The notes under the pieces: generated by a model
The model's database searches: none
Told to the model about the DNA's origin: nothing
Seen by the model: only the letters and a program-made list of their open reading frames with translations
Source: Crystallibacter degradans
GTDB taxonomy: Bacteria > Actinomycetota > Actinomycetes > Actinomycetales > Micrococcaceae
Length of the DNA: 64,000 nucleotides
Assembly (NCBI RefSeq): GCF_012952295.1
Contig: NZ_JABBCH010000008.1
Coordinates: forward strand, 62,001 to 126,000
Direction: 5' to 3'
Translations under genes and position numbers: made by a program
Shown here: piece by piece, positions 52,913 through 61,810 of the stretch
How positions within the stretch are numbered: the stretch's first letter is position 1
Layout of the letters: each line of letters starts with the position of its first letter

Positions 52913-54532
52913 GTGCTCAAGCACGCCGGCAGGCTAACAAGACGACGCCGACGCATCACCCTGGCAGGTCAGTATCTGGTCCTGCAGTTGCTGATAGTGC
53001 TGGCAGTGCTCCTCGGCGTCATCGCCATCTCGCTGGCTCAATCCGCGCAGGCTTTTGAACGCGTCGAAGGACGCCGGGCCCTCTCCGCCGCCGAAACCCT
53101 CGCGGCGATGCCTGCCGTGCGCTCACTGCTCCCCGTCGCCGAGCCGCGGCTGGGCTCCGCGCTGCCGGCGGTGGCCGAATCCGTCCGGACTGTCTCCGGT
53201 TCCACTTTCGCCATCCTGGCCAGGCCGGACCGCACCATCATCACCTCGCCCGATCCATCCCAGTTGGGCGAACTCCTGCCGCTGGGCGAGAGCAGCGTCC
53301 TCTCCGGTCGGTCCTGGACCGGAGCGGTCAACATGGACGGCACCACCTCGCTGGTGGCACATGTTCCGGTGATCGACGATGACGGGCAAACGGTGGGAAT
53401 TGCCGCCGTCGGGCGTGAATACCCCTCCACCTGGGAGCGCCTGGGCCAGGCTGTCCCCAACCTGCTCACCTATCTGGGCGTCTCGCTTGCCCTCGGCACC
53501 GCCGGTTCCCTGCTGCTGGCACGGCGCGTCAAACGCCAGACACTGGGCCTGGAGCCGGAGGAGATCGCCGGGCTGGTGGAGCACCGCGAGGCCATGCTGC
53601 ACGGGGTGAAGGAGGGCGTCATCGCGCTGGACCCGCAGCTGCGGATTACGCTGACCAATGACAGCGCGCGCCAGCTGCTAGGCCTGCCGCTGGACTGCGT
53701 TGGCCGCAACCTCGACGAGCTGGACCTGATGCCGCAGCTTCGCGAGGTGCTGACCCGCGATCAGGCGGACGCGGACCGGCTGGTCCTGGTCGGCGAGCGG
53801 GTGGTGGTCTTCAACCGCATGCCGATGCGCTCCCGCGGTAGGGTGATCGGTTCCGTCACCACTCTGCGCGACCGCACCGAACTCTCCTCGCTGGAAAAGG
53901 AACTGGGCGCCACCCGCACCACCACGGACACCCTGCGCGCGCAGACCCACGAGTTCGCCAACCAACTGCACACCATCTCCGGCCTGATCCAGCTCGGCGA
54001 GTATGACGAAGTGGTCAACTTTGTCGACGGCGTCAGCCTCAGCCGCACCCGGCTCTACGATGACGTCACCAGCCGCATCCAGGATCCGGCCGTGGCAGCC
54101 CTCCTGATCGCCAAGGCCAGCCTCGCTGCCGAACGCAATGTTGCGCTGGAACTGGCCGAAGGGTCCGTCCTGGGCCGGGCGGATGATGAACTGTCCCGGG
54201 ACCTAACTACCGTCGTCGGCAATTTGGTGGACAACGCCCTCGATGCCGTCACGGGCATTCCCGCCGCAACCGTCCGGATCCGCCTCGAGGACGAGGCCGA
54301 CGAGGTTCTGGTCATGGTGAAGGACTCAGGCTCGGGGGTGGCCGTGCAGTCCTTGGAAGACATCTTCACGCAGGGTTTCACCACCAAAACGTCACAGAAC
54401 GACGGCGGACGCGGCTTCGGTCTCGCGCTCACCCGGTTAGTATGTCTGAGGCGGAACGGCGAAGTGAGCGTCCACAACGACGGCGGCGCCGTGTTCACCG
54501 CCCGCCTCGGAAAGCGGAGCGTACAGTCATGA
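52913..54532 (+). CDS. Sensor histidine kinase, CitA/DcuS (DpiB) family
   Basis: A 539-residue membrane sensor. TM1 (~22-43), an extracytoplasmic PAS-like ligand domain (~44-180; 'VSGSTFAILARPDRTIITSPDPSQLG'), TM2 (~183-203), a cytoplasmic PAS domain, and the kinase core with phospho-acceptor His346 in 'RAQTHEFANQLHTISGLIQLG' and ATPase boxes 'VVGNLVDNALDAV', 'VKDSGSGVAV' and 'GRGFGLALTRLV'. GTG 52913 has GAAGGA five to six bases upstream; an ATG at 52883 is less well placed. It senses extracellular di/tricarboxylates and is divergent from tctCBA. Confidence 0.92.
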   Translation: MLKHAGRLTRRRRRITLAGQYLVLQLLIVLAVLLGVIAISLAQSAQAFERVEGRRALSAAETLAAMPAVRSLLPVAEPRLGSALPAVAESVRTVSGSTFAILARPDRTIITSPDPSQLGELLPLGESSVLSGRSWTGAVNMDGTTSLVAHVPVIDDDGQTVGIAAVGREYPSTWERLGQAVPNLLTYLGVSLALGTAGSLLLARRVKRQTLGLEPEEIAGLVEHREAMLHGVKEGVIALDPQLRITLTNDSARQLLGLPLDCVGRNLDELDLMPQLREVLTRDQADADRLVLVGERVVVFNRMPMRSRGRVIGSVTTLRDRTELSSLEKELGATRTTTDTLRAQTHEFANQLHTISGLIQLGEYDEVVNFVDGVSLSRTRLYDDVTSRIQDPAVAALLIAKASLAAERNVALELAEGSVLGRADDELSRDLTTVVGNLVDNALDAVTGIPAATVRIRLEDEADEVLVMVKDSGSGVAVQSLEDIFTQGFTTKTSQNDGGRGFGLALTRLVCLRRNGEVSVHNDGGAVFTARLGKRSVQS

Positions 54533-55197
54533 TCAAGGTACTTATTGTCGACGACGACTTCATGGTCGCGAAGGTCCACGCCGGCTTTGTCCGGCAGACG
54601 CCCGGATTCGCCGTCGTCGGCGTTGCCCACACCGGTGCCCAAGCGCTCGTGGAGGCCAAACGTCTCCAGCCGGATCTGGTCCTGCTGGACATCCACCTGC
54701 CCGACATCAGCGGGCTGGACCTGCTGCAGCAGCTTCGCGAAGAGGTGCCCGAGCTGGACGTGCTGGTGATCAGCGCCGCCCGCGAGGTAGACACCGTGCG
54801 CCGGGCGCTTCGCGGCGGAATTGTGCACTACCTGATGAAGCCGTTCTCCAACGAGGACCTGCGCGAGCGGCTCGAACACTACCAGCAGGCCTACCGCCCG
54901 CTCGCCTCGTCCAAGAGCACCGCCGAGCAGTCGGACGTGAACCGGGTCTTCGGGATGAGCAGATCCGAGCGGCCGCTGCCCAAGGGGTGCAGCGTCGAGA
55001 CCCTGCGTCTGGTCGAGCAGCTGCTCCGGGACACCGGAACCGATCTCTCGGCCAGCGAAGCCGCGGACCGGCTGGGCACGTCCCGGGTCAGCGCCCGGCG
55101 TTACCTCGAGTACCTCAGCGACGACGGGCGCGTGGAGGTCCAACTCCGCTACGGCGGGGTCGGCCGCCCCGAGCGCCGCTACGCCTGGCGCTCCTGA
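54529..55197 (+). CDS. Response regulator, CitB/DcuR (DpiA) family
   Basis: A 222-residue regulator. The receiver domain starts 'MIKVLIVDDDFMVAKVH', has phospho-acceptor Asp54 in 'LVLLDIHLP' and the conserved Lys in 'HYLMKPF'. The C-terminal winged helix ('SASEAADRLGTSRVSARRYLEYLSDDG') is the CitB type. Its ATG overlaps the kinase stop (ATGA). It should activate the divergent tctCBA-usp operon, by analogy with CitAB/TctDE systems. Confidence 0.93.
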   Translation: MIKVLIVDDDFMVAKVHAGFVRQTPGFAVVGVAHTGAQALVEAKRLQPDLVLLDIHLPDISGLDLLQQLREEVPELDVLVISAAREVDTVRRALRGGIVHYLMKPFSNEDLRERLEHYQQAYRPLASSKSTAEQSDVNRVFGMSRSERPLPKGCSVETLRLVEQLLRDTGTDLSASEAADRLGTSRVSARRYLEYLSDDGRVEVQLRYGGVGRPERRYAWRS

Positions 55198-55214
55198 GGA
55201 GTACGCTTTCGGCC

Positions 55215-55508
55215 ATGACGAGTACCAACACGGTGTTCGGCTGGGCTTTCGGGGACGGTGCCCGTGCCGACGACAAGGATTATTTGGCCAGCCTCCGTCA
55301 GGATTCCCTCGCGAACGCGCGGCAGGAAGCAGCTCGGAAGGGAGTGGACGTTGTCCCGGATTCGGCTGACTTCACGCTGGTCTCGGACAAGGATTCACTG
55401 ATCGACCTGGGTGAAGCCGGGCAGAACCGGATTGTCATGCGCTGCACGGTCGACGTGGCGGGCCCGGGTGCCGGACAGCTGCGGGCCGAGGGGCCGATGA
55501 ACGGCTGA
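55215..55508 (+). CDS. Hypothetical protein
   Basis: A 97-residue soluble protein beginning 'MTSTNTVFGWAFGDGARADD' that I do not recognise. It begins 17 bp after the response-regulator stop. The last 114 bp overlap, on the opposite strand, the 3' end of the membrane-protein gene 55395-56318; codon usage looks good in both, so one of the two C-termini may be a read-through artefact. Confidence 0.6.
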   Translation: MTSTNTVFGWAFGDGARADDKDYLASLRQDSLANARQEAARKGVDVVPDSADFTLVSDKDSLIDLGEAGQNRIVMRCTVDVAGPGAGQLRAEGPMNG

Positions 55509-56318
55509 GACGCCGGCTGCCGGAGGATCCGGACGCGTATGTCCCAGATAACGGCAGAAGAAGACAGCCGTTCCCCACGCCACCGCGAGGATGGACAGCC
55601 CGACGCTGTTCACTGAACCCGCGCTGGCGGGATAAAGAAGCCAGGTGGCTCCCAGCACCACCGAACTGATCCAGCAGCTAGCGCCAAGCAGGGTGCGGCC
55701 CGGAGCCCAGAAGGTCATGACCAGAACGGCCAGCGAGAGGTACAGGCCGAGCGCGGCCTGCACAGGCCAGTGGGTCAGCCCCCAGGTGATGTCGTCTTCG
55801 ATGCCCGGCGTTTGCGAGAGCTCCACCGCCGTTGCCGCATACGCCCACCAGAACGGAACCCCCACCAGGGCGAGCAGGAGCAGCGGGCCGCTGGGATCCA
55901 GCGCCGCTTCCGTGCGCCGGCGCTGAGGCTGGCCGCTGGTATCCTCGGGGCTGCCACCCGAGCTGCCGCTTCTGTCGTGCCGCCCGGCCACGGAACTGAG
56001 CACGGTCATGGGGATGAGGATGGCCGCCACTACCAGCGGTGACGTGTCATGCGTGAAGATCCAGGCCAGCAGCAGTGCCGCCGCGGTGGTCCACAGCTGG
56101 ACCAGGGCCGGGGCCGGTTCCTGTGGCCGGGCGGCTATGGCCAGGAAGGCGCCGCTGATGACGAAGGTGAAGAGCACGCCCCAGCTGGCTTCCAGCCCCA
56201 TGACAGCGGCGAAGCCTTCGTTGGCACTGAAGACCGTGAGCAGATCGACGACCCCGAAGAACGCCACCGCCCAGAACAGCACTGCCAACCCCGCCCAGAT
56301 ACGGGCACCGGCGACCAT
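55395..56318 (-). CDS. Hypothetical multi-pass membrane protein
   Basis: A 307-residue protein with about eight hydrophobic helices (for example 'WAGLAVLFWAVAFFGVVDLLTV', 'WGVLFTFVISGAFLAIAARP', 'LLLLALVGVPFWWAYAATAVEL') and a hydrophilic loop at ~112-140. The last ~45 residues are polar and lie antisense to the gene at 55215. The start ATG sits inside a short perfect hairpin ATAGAC-ttct-GTCTAT, which could limit translation or mean the true start is elsewhere. Family not recognised. Confidence 0.65.
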   Translation of the reverse strand: MVAGARIWAGLAVLFWAVAFFGVVDLLTVFSANEGFAAVMGLEASWGVLFTFVISGAFLAIAARPQEPAPALVQLWTTAAALLLAWIFTHDTSPLVVAAILIPMTVLSSVAGRHDRSGSSGGSPEDTSGQPQRRRTEAALDPSGPLLLLALVGVPFWWAYAATAVELSQTPGIEDDITWGLTHWPVQAALGLYLSLAVLVMTFWAPGRTLLGASCWISSVVLGATWLLYPASAGSVNSVGLSILAVAWGTAVFFCRYLGHTRPDPPAAGVSAVHRPLGPQLSGTRARHVDRAAHDNPVLPGFTQVDQ

Positions 56319-56357
56319 AGACAGAAGTCTATCGCCGCCGGTGCGCCCAGTGGAGGG

Positions 56358-57056
56358 CTACTTGACGTTGGCCTTCAGGCAGGACACCGAGCGCTCCCAG
56401 GCCAGCTTCGCTTCCTCGGGGCGGTAGTTGCCCTGCGGGTTTTCGTCATTATGGAAGGCATGCGGGGCGTTGTAGTAGAAGAACTCGACCTTGGCCCCGG
56501 ACTCGCGGCGGATCTGCTCTTCCTGTGCCTGCGCCTTCTCAACCGGGTAGGACGAGTCCTGCTCCCCGTAGTGCCCCTGCACAAAGGCCCGCACTCCGGT
56601 GTAGGAGTCGGGCACAGCCTGTCCCACCCCGTAGAACGGCACGGCCGCGCCGATCCGCTCGCCCTGCTGTGCGGCGAGCGCCAGGACAAATCCGCCGCCC
56701 ATGCAGAAGCCGATGGCGCCCACGGTGGAACTGGTCACGGCGTCGCTGGCGAGCAGGTAATCCACCGCGCCGGCAAGCAGGCGTGCGCCCTCTTCCTCCG
56801 GCAGCTGGGACATCATCTTGCCTGCCTCCTTACCATCGTGCGTGATCCAGCCGCCGTAGAGATCCGGGGCCAGCGCGACAAAGCCTTCGGCGGCGAGCCG
56901 GTCCGCCACATCGCGGATGTGGTCCGTCAGGCCCCACCACTCCTGGATGACGATGACGCCCGGCCCCTTGCCGGACGCGGGCAGGGCCAGATAGCCATGG
57001 GCTTCTCCGCCTGCCGATGCAAAGCTGATGTTCTGGTGCGGGGTCTTCTCAGCCAA
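56358..57056 (-). CDS. Dienelactone hydrolase family protein
   Basis: An alpha/beta hydrolase of about 232 residues. The catalytic nucleophile is Cys in 'VGAIGFCMGGGFVLALAA', Asp is in 'QGHYGEQDSSYPVEK' and His in 'APHAFHNDENPQGNYRPEEA', matching DLH; 'GPGVIVIQEWWGLTDHIRDVADRLA' is the usual N-terminal block. TTG 57056 follows GGAGG closely and is the likely start; ATG 57080 is an alternative. Physiological substrate unknown. It is downstream of the PBP gene on the same strand. Confidence 0.9.
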   Translation of the reverse strand: MAEKTPHQNISFASAGGEAHGYLALPASGKGPGVIVIQEWWGLTDHIRDVADRLAAEGFVALAPDLYGGWITHDGKEAGKMMSQLPEEEGARLLAGAVDYLLASDAVTSSTVGAIGFCMGGGFVLALAAQQGERIGAAVPFYGVGQAVPDSYTGVRAFVQGHYGEQDSSYPVEKAQAQEEQIRRESGAKVEFFYYNAPHAFHNDENPQGNYRPEEAKLAWERSVSCLKANVK

Positions 57057-57142
57057 ACTTCCTCCTGATGTCGGATTCATCGAAATGTCGGTTAGTCGAT
57101 CCACGGTCCAGTGTAGGTGCCGCCGGTTTGGGTTCCACGGGC

Positions 57143-59080
57143 TTAGTTTCCGGCAACAGCCTCAAGGAAGTCTTCCACCATGGGCGCTCCGGTGACGGCC
57201 CCGAGATCTCCGTCCTCCACGAAAACCGCCAGCGCCAGGTCGCCCTGCCCGGCAATTACCCACGAGTGCGTCTGCAGCGGGTCCTCGCTGCCGTATTCGG
57301 CCGTGCCGGTCTTGCCGATCACCGGTTCCCCCGGCAGGTCGGCAAGATTGGCCAGATAACCATCGACGACGGCGGAGCGCATCATGCCGGTCAGCTGTTC
57401 CGCTTCCTCTTTGGTGAGTTTCGGGACGTCCGGCAGCTCCGCCTCGGCGTCGTGCCCCTTGACCAGTTGTGGGACGACAACCTCCCCCTTGACCACGGAC
57501 GCCATCATGGTAGTCAGTGCCAGCGGCGAAGTCTGGACACGACTCTGGCCGATCATCGATGCGGCATGGGCCGTCCCCTCTGTGTCCTCGCGGGGAACGT
57601 TGCCCATGAATGCTTCCAGACCAAGGTTGGCGTTCATTCCGATGCCGAGCGCCCCTGCGGCGTCCGCCAACTCATCCTGGGGCAGGTTCTCATACTGGGA
57701 GACGAAGGCTGTGTTGCAGGAATGGGCAATGGCTTCGGTCAGTGTGATCTCGCCCAGGAAGGCCGCCGGGTAGCCGTCGGCATTTTCGAAGGTGCGCCCG
57801 TCGGCGACAAATTTCGCCTCGCACGTCACGGAGGACTCCGGCGTCATGCCCTGGCGCAGCAGCCCCAGGGCCGTGGCGATCTTGAATGTGGAGCCGGGCG
57901 CGTACTGGCCCAGGAAGGCAGTGTTGTAACCGTTGCTGTCCGGGCCGTTGGCCGCGGCGAGGACCTCCCCGGTGGACGGGCGCATGGCCACGATGGAACT
58001 GGGCGATTCGATGTCAGCCAGCACTTCCTCCGCGGCCCGCTGCATGTCCGGCTCCAGGCTGATCTGGACGTCCTGGCCGTTCTCGGGATCAATGCTGAAC
58101 AGCTCCCGCGGCGGCGCGGCTTCCGCTTCGGCGGCACCTTCGGCGTCGTTCTCTGTGTCTTCAGCGGCTGCGACGGCGGAAATGGTCAGGCCCGGCGTGC
58201 CGGACAGGTCATCGTTATAGGCGGCCTGCAGGCCGGATGCTCCCACCAGCTCCCCCGGGACGATTTTGCCTTCGGACTTTTCGATGTCCTCGGCCGATGC
58301 CTCGCGCACAGTTCCCAGCACTGCCGCTGCGAAGTCGCGCGAGGGCGCCAGCGGCAGTTCGTCTTCGAGGGCAGCCGAACCGTCAATGGATTCCAGCCGG
58401 TTTTGGTCCAAATCCTCGAAGGCGGGCTCGCGCAGCGTGATGGCGTCCACGAAGGCTTCCGGCCCGTAGGCCTCGACCTTCGACTGGTAGTCGCCGGCGT
58501 CGATGTCCACCAGTTTAGCCAACTGCTGCGCGGAGGCCTTGGCTTCGGCCGCGCTCAGCCCGGACTTGTCGATGCCGACCACCCGGACCGGCCGCTCGGT
58601 CACCAAGGGTTCGCCGTCGGCGTCGAGGATGTCGCCACGCTCAGGTTCGGCGGTGGTCTTGGCCAGCCGCTCGCCTTCCGATAGGGACGGTTCCACGATG
58701 GCCGGTGACCACACGACCTGCCAGCTATCCTCCGCGTGGGCGAGCTCCGCCGTCGTTGTATAGCTCCATTTCTGTTCGGAGTCCGGGATAGTCCATTGGT
58801 AGGACAGCGTGGCGGTAGTGCGATTGTCCTGGACCTCGCCCACTTCGGCCACGGACACCTCCGGCACGAGCGGATCCATGCCTTCCAGAACACCGGCCAA
58901 TTCCGCCTGGACATCCGCTCCGGTGGCGCCGGAGAAGGCGACGCTCTCCACGTTCTTTCCGCTCAGGCCCTCCGCGAGCGCGGCGGCGGTACTCTGCGCC
59001 TCGTCCTTGCTCGGGGCGCAGGCGACCGCCGTGCCGACCAGCAATAATGCCAAAACTGTTCCGAGTGCGCGCCGCAGCAT
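57143..59080 (-). CDS. Class B penicillin-binding protein with MecA_N (NTF2-like) domain
   Basis: Lipoprotein transpeptidase of 645 residues. Lipobox AVAC (Cys21), an NTF2-like MecA_N domain (~28-140), a PBP dimerisation domain (~147-300) starting 'AEPERGDILDADGEPLVTERP', then the transpeptidase domain with active-site STFK (397-400), SCN (454-456) and KTG (590-592). It cross-links peptidoglycan at the cell surface. An Asp/Glu/Ala-rich insert at ~305-325 is unusual. Similar low-copy PBPs of actinobacteria (PbpA2/PBPlipo type) are beta-lactam targets. It stands alone. Confidence 0.93.
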   Translation of the reverse strand: MLRRALGTVLALLLVGTAVACAPSKDEAQSTAAALAEGLSGKNVESVAFSGATGADVQAELAGVLEGMDPLVPEVSVAEVGEVQDNRTTATLSYQWTIPDSEQKWSYTTTAELAHAEDSWQVVWSPAIVEPSLSEGERLAKTTAEPERGDILDADGEPLVTERPVRVVGIDKSGLSAAEAKASAQQLAKLVDIDAGDYQSKVEAYGPEAFVDAITLREPAFEDLDQNRLESIDGSAALEDELPLAPSRDFAAAVLGTVREASAEDIEKSEGKIVPGELVGASGLQAAYNDDLSGTPGLTISAVAAAEDTENDAEGAAEAEAAPPRELFSIDPENGQDVQISLEPDMQRAAEEVLADIESPSSIVAMRPSTGEVLAAANGPDSNGYNTAFLGQYAPGSTFKIATALGLLRQGMTPESSVTCEAKFVADGRTFENADGYPAAFLGEITLTEAIAHSCNTAFVSQYENLPQDELADAAGALGIGMNANLGLEAFMGNVPREDTEGTAHAASMIGQSRVQTSPLALTTMMASVVKGEVVVPQLVKGHDAEAELPDVPKLTKEEAEQLTGMMRSAVVDGYLANLADLPGEPVIGKTGTAEYGSEDPLQTHSWVIAGQGDLALAVFVEDGDLGAVTGAPMVEDFLEAVAGN

Positions 59081-59274
59081 GTTCCCCCTGTTGTCCAGTG
59101 ACCTTTAGCGAACTTATAAGCGCGCGGCGGATATGTCGAGTGCAGTGGAAAGTTATGGGGATCCGGTTGGTTATTGGCGCAGGTTGGGGCTTGGTGCTGA
59201 CCTTTGGGCCTGGAGTTACTAAGCTGGCTGAGTAATGCCACCGGATGTGGCCATCCGACCGAAGGGAAGCAGCC

Positions 59275-59508
59275 ATGACTGAACAGAATCTCCCCGACCC
59301 CGACCTCAGCGTCCAGGGCGAAGACCCTGTGATCCCCGACGAGGGCGTGGATGCCGTCCCGCCGGAACTGGTGGAAGGCGGTATCGACACCGAGGAAGAG
59401 GGCACGGTGGATGAAACCGTGTCGGACGAAATGGACAGCTACGACCGGACCGGCGGCGACAAGGGCGCACCCTTGAGTGAATCCGATCCCGGAAATTCCG
59501 GGCAGTAG
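59275..59508 (+). CDS. Small acidic hypothetical protein
   Basis: A 77-residue, very acidic, probably disordered protein (MTEQNLPDPDLSVQGEDPVI...). GAAGGGAAGC precedes ATG 59275. It starts 23 bp before the cyclodeaminase-like gene ends up in the same direction, so they are likely cotranscribed. Proteins of this composition are common hypothetical proteins in Micrococcaceae. Function unknown. Confidence 0.68.
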   Translation: MTEQNLPDPDLSVQGEDPVIPDEGVDAVPPELVEGGIDTEEEGTVDETVSDEMDSYDRTGGDKGAPLSESDPGNSGQ

Positions 59509-59531
59509 CCGCGATCAGGAAAGTCCAGCCA

Positions 59532-60167
59532 ATGATCCGTGACGAGAAGATCGGCGGATTCCTCGACCGCCTTGCCTCCGGCGAACCCACGCCGGGAGGC
59601 GGCGCGGCCGGGGCACTGCAGGCTGCGCAAGGAGCGGCTTTGCTGTCCATGGCGGCGAACTTCACCACCGGGCCCGAGTACGCCGAGCATGCTGAACGCA
59701 CCGCCCGTATCCTGGCTGCTGCCCGGGACCTGATACCGACGGCATTGGAACTGGCGGATGCGGACGAACAGTCCTTCCACACGGTGGCCGATGCCTACGC
59801 ACTTCCGGACGGAACCGACGAGGAGTCACAGGCCCGGACACGAACAGTGCAGGAATCGCTGGCCCGGGCCGCCGAGCCGCCACGCAAACTGGTCGAGCTC
59901 GCCGGGGAGATCCTTCGCTTGGGGCAGGAGCTGGCCGGCTTTTCCAATCCCAATGTGCTCAGCGACATCGGCGCCGCCGCCGAGGCCGCGCGCGCCGCTG
60001 CTTCCTCCGGCCGCGTGACGCTCGAGATCAACATCGCGGACATCAAAGACCAGCAGGCCTTGGCGGCACTGGAGCCCGCGGTTGCCGAAGCCGGGCGGAT
60101 CATCAACGGTTGCGAGGAACTCTCGGCCCGCATCCGCCGCCTGATCAACGGCCGCGGCGGGCCCTGA
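59532..60167 (+). CDS. Cyclodeaminase/cyclohydrolase family protein
   Basis: A 211-residue all-helical protein of the formiminotransferase-cyclodeaminase C-terminal family. '[38 protein letters not shown]' holds the glycine loop, and 'LAGFSNPNVLSDIGAAAEAARAA' is the other family block. Full enzymes convert 5-formimino-THF to methenyl-THF; a stand-alone domain may act alone in folate-linked metabolism. Convergent with the CEO-synthase-like gene. Confidence 0.9.
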   Translation: MIRDEKIGGFLDRLASGEPTPGGGAAGALQAAQGAALLSMAANFTTGPEYAEHAERTARILAAARDLIPTALELADADEQSFHTVADAYALPDGTDEESQARTRTVQESLARAAEPPRKLVELAGEILRLGQELAGFSNPNVLSDIGAAAEAARAAASSGRVTLEINIADIKDQQALAALEPAVAEAGRIINGCEELSARIRRLINGRGGP

Positions 60168-60178
60168 CCACTTCCAGC

Positions 60179-61315
60179 CTAAAGGTGCGGGTACTCCGGC
60201 GACCGGCCCTGGAAGGCAAGAATGGCAGGATTGCGGATTTCGCCGTTGCGAATCTCGATGGCGCGGCGGATGACCGGGTCCTCATCCCAACTCGACGGGC
60301 CCGCCATGACGGTGCCGAGGAACGGCAGGACCGCCTGGCTGATCTCCCACGTGGCCGAATTCCACAGATAGGACGGGCTGTGGTCCACGCCGTAGTAGTT
60401 GATGTGGTCCCCGACCTCGAACATCGGCGAGGCGAACGTCGTCGGACGCGCCCAGCTGAACCCCATGCCCTCGTCGCAGGAGACGTCCACGATCAAGCTC
60501 CCCGGCGTGAAGGCGTCCAGGTCCTCGGTCTGCAGGTAGATCAGCGGCGCGTTGGGATCCTGCAGAGTGCAGTTGACCACTATGTCGTTCTCGGCGAGGA
60601 ACGGTGCCAGCGGCATCCGGCCCCGCGGCGTGATCACGTGGCTCAGGAACGGCGCATCCTGATCATGGTCGAACTGGACAATATCAACCGAGTGGATCGG
60701 CGAGCCGACGGCGGCAACACTTCGGCTCGTAAGCACCTGAACGCCGTGCACGCCATGGGCGTTGAGTGCCGTGACAGCGCCGCGGGCCGTGGCGCCGAAT
60801 CCAATAACGACGGCGCGCAGCCGGCGCCCGTAGTCGCCGGTCGTCCCGATCAGCTGCAGTGCATGCAGCACTGAGCTGTAGCCGGCCAACTCGTTGTTCT
60901 TATGGAAAACGTGCAGGCCGAACCCGCCGTCGCTGGTCCAGTGGTTCATCGCTTCGTAGGCGATGAGCGTCAGGCGTTTGTCGATGGCAAGCTGCGTGAC
61001 GGCCCGGTCCTGGACACAGTGCGGCCAGCCCCACAGGACCTGGCCATCGCGCAATGCGGCGAGATCTTCGGGCTGGGGCTTCGGCAGCAGGACCACATCG
61101 GATGACTCAATGAGCTCCGGGCGCGAGGTGATGCGGCCTACCAGCGGCTCAAGCTGCGCATCGGAGAGTCCGAACCGCTCGCCGTAGCCGTGCTCCAAGG
61201 TGATCCGGCTCCGGAGCGCAGGGTCAATCTGCTCAAAGTGGCGCGGGTGGATGGGCAGGCGCCGCTCGTCGGGCTTGCGGGTGGTGGACGGAATTCCCAG
61301 GCTCAGCTGGCTCAC
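60179..61315 (-). CDS. N5-(carboxyethyl)ornithine synthase-like / alanine-dehydrogenase-like protein
   Basis: NAD(P)-dependent dehydrogenase of 378 residues with the alanine dehydrogenase/PNT fold. 'LGIPSTTRKPDERRLPIHPRHF' and the Rossmann segment 'RAVVIGFGATARGAVTALNAHG' are clear, and 'LIVDVSCDEGMGFSWARPTTF ... YGVDHSPSYLWNSATWEIS' resembles carboxyethylornithine synthase more than alanine dehydrogenase. It would reductively couple pyruvate to ornithine. GTG 61315 start; six bases upstream ends a 44-residue gene, so the two are an operon. Confidence 0.85.
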   Translation of the reverse strand: MSQLSLGIPSTTRKPDERRLPIHPRHFEQIDPALRSRITLEHGYGERFGLSDAQLEPLVGRITSRPELIESSDVVLLPKPQPEDLAALRDGQVLWGWPHCVQDRAVTQLAIDKRLTLIAYEAMNHWTSDGGFGLHVFHKNNELAGYSSVLHALQLIGTTGDYGRRLRAVVIGFGATARGAVTALNAHGVHGVQVLTSRSVAAVGSPIHSVDIVQFDHDQDAPFLSHVITPRGRMPLAPFLAENDIVVNCTLQDPNAPLIYLQTEDLDAFTPGSLIVDVSCDEGMGFSWARPTTFASPMFEVGDHINYYGVDHSPSYLWNSATWEISQAVLPFLGTVMAGPSSWDEDPVIRRAIEIRNGEIRNPAILAFQGRSPEYPHL

Positions 61316-61320
61316 GGGGC

Positions 61321-61455
61321 TCAGTTTTTCTTGGCCTTCGTGAGCTTTTCCATTTCGGAGGCCGCGGCGGCGCCGGCCTTCTTATCGGTGCGCTTCTGCT
61401 TGATCGATTTGCCGGGCTTTTTGGACATGGACTGTCGCGGGGACTTGTCTGCCAT
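61321..61455 (-). CDS. 44-residue basic protein
   Basis: ATG 61455 to TGA 61321, 44 residues, very Lys/Arg-rich (N-terminal half MADKSPRQSMSKKPGKSIKQ, then KRTDKKAGAAAASEMEKLTK). Although too short for standard ORF filters, its composition, AAGGAAA ribosome binding site and position five bases before the CEO-synthase-like gene argue for a real gene. Small basic proteins of this type with an SMSKKxGKSIKxKR core are conserved across actinobacteria; function unknown. Confidence 0.75.
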   Translation of the reverse strand: MADKSPRQSMSKKPGKSIKQKRTDKKAGAAAASEMEKLTKAKKN

Positions 61456-61810
61456 TAGGGGGTTTCCTTAATTGGAGCCGCAATGGCTCCGAGGTTCTGA
61501 GTTTACACGATGCCTAAAATCCGGAGCATGCATCGATTCACTTCGGAGCAGAAAACGCCTGCGATTCGATGACGGTCCTGAACTCCTCCGTAGAGCCCGA
61601 TTTCCTTCGTAATCCACCGTGACCGGCCGTTGCGAAACGGCTACAACAAAGCCCTCGCGGGAGGCTCCAACCGGGCTTGCGTGCCCAATTTGAAGCACTT
61701 CTGAAATATCCCGTGACGGTTCGGAATCAGTATTGAAAGACAGGGATTAAACGGCTGGATCGCGTCATATTCTGGGAGCATCATTCGTGCAATTTGAAAG
61801 GCTTTCAGCC
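61456..61810. other. Intergenic region between divergent genes; no gene recognised
   Basis: About 355 bp of somewhat lower GC than its surroundings. Open frames such as 61468-61698 (minus) show no protein features. It should contain promoters for the small basic-protein operon and for the secreted AMIN-like gene. No conserved RNA was recognised. Confidence 0.4.

Noticed and set aside
57068-58684. 538-codon plus-strand frame opposite the PBP gene
   Set aside because: The minus-strand PBP has all three transpeptidase motifs in order.
61600-61700. tRNA-like fold (GGCCGTTGCGAAACGGC and following)
   Set aside because: Only a short local hairpin; no anticodon arm, TTC arm or CCA-proximal acceptor stem can be built.
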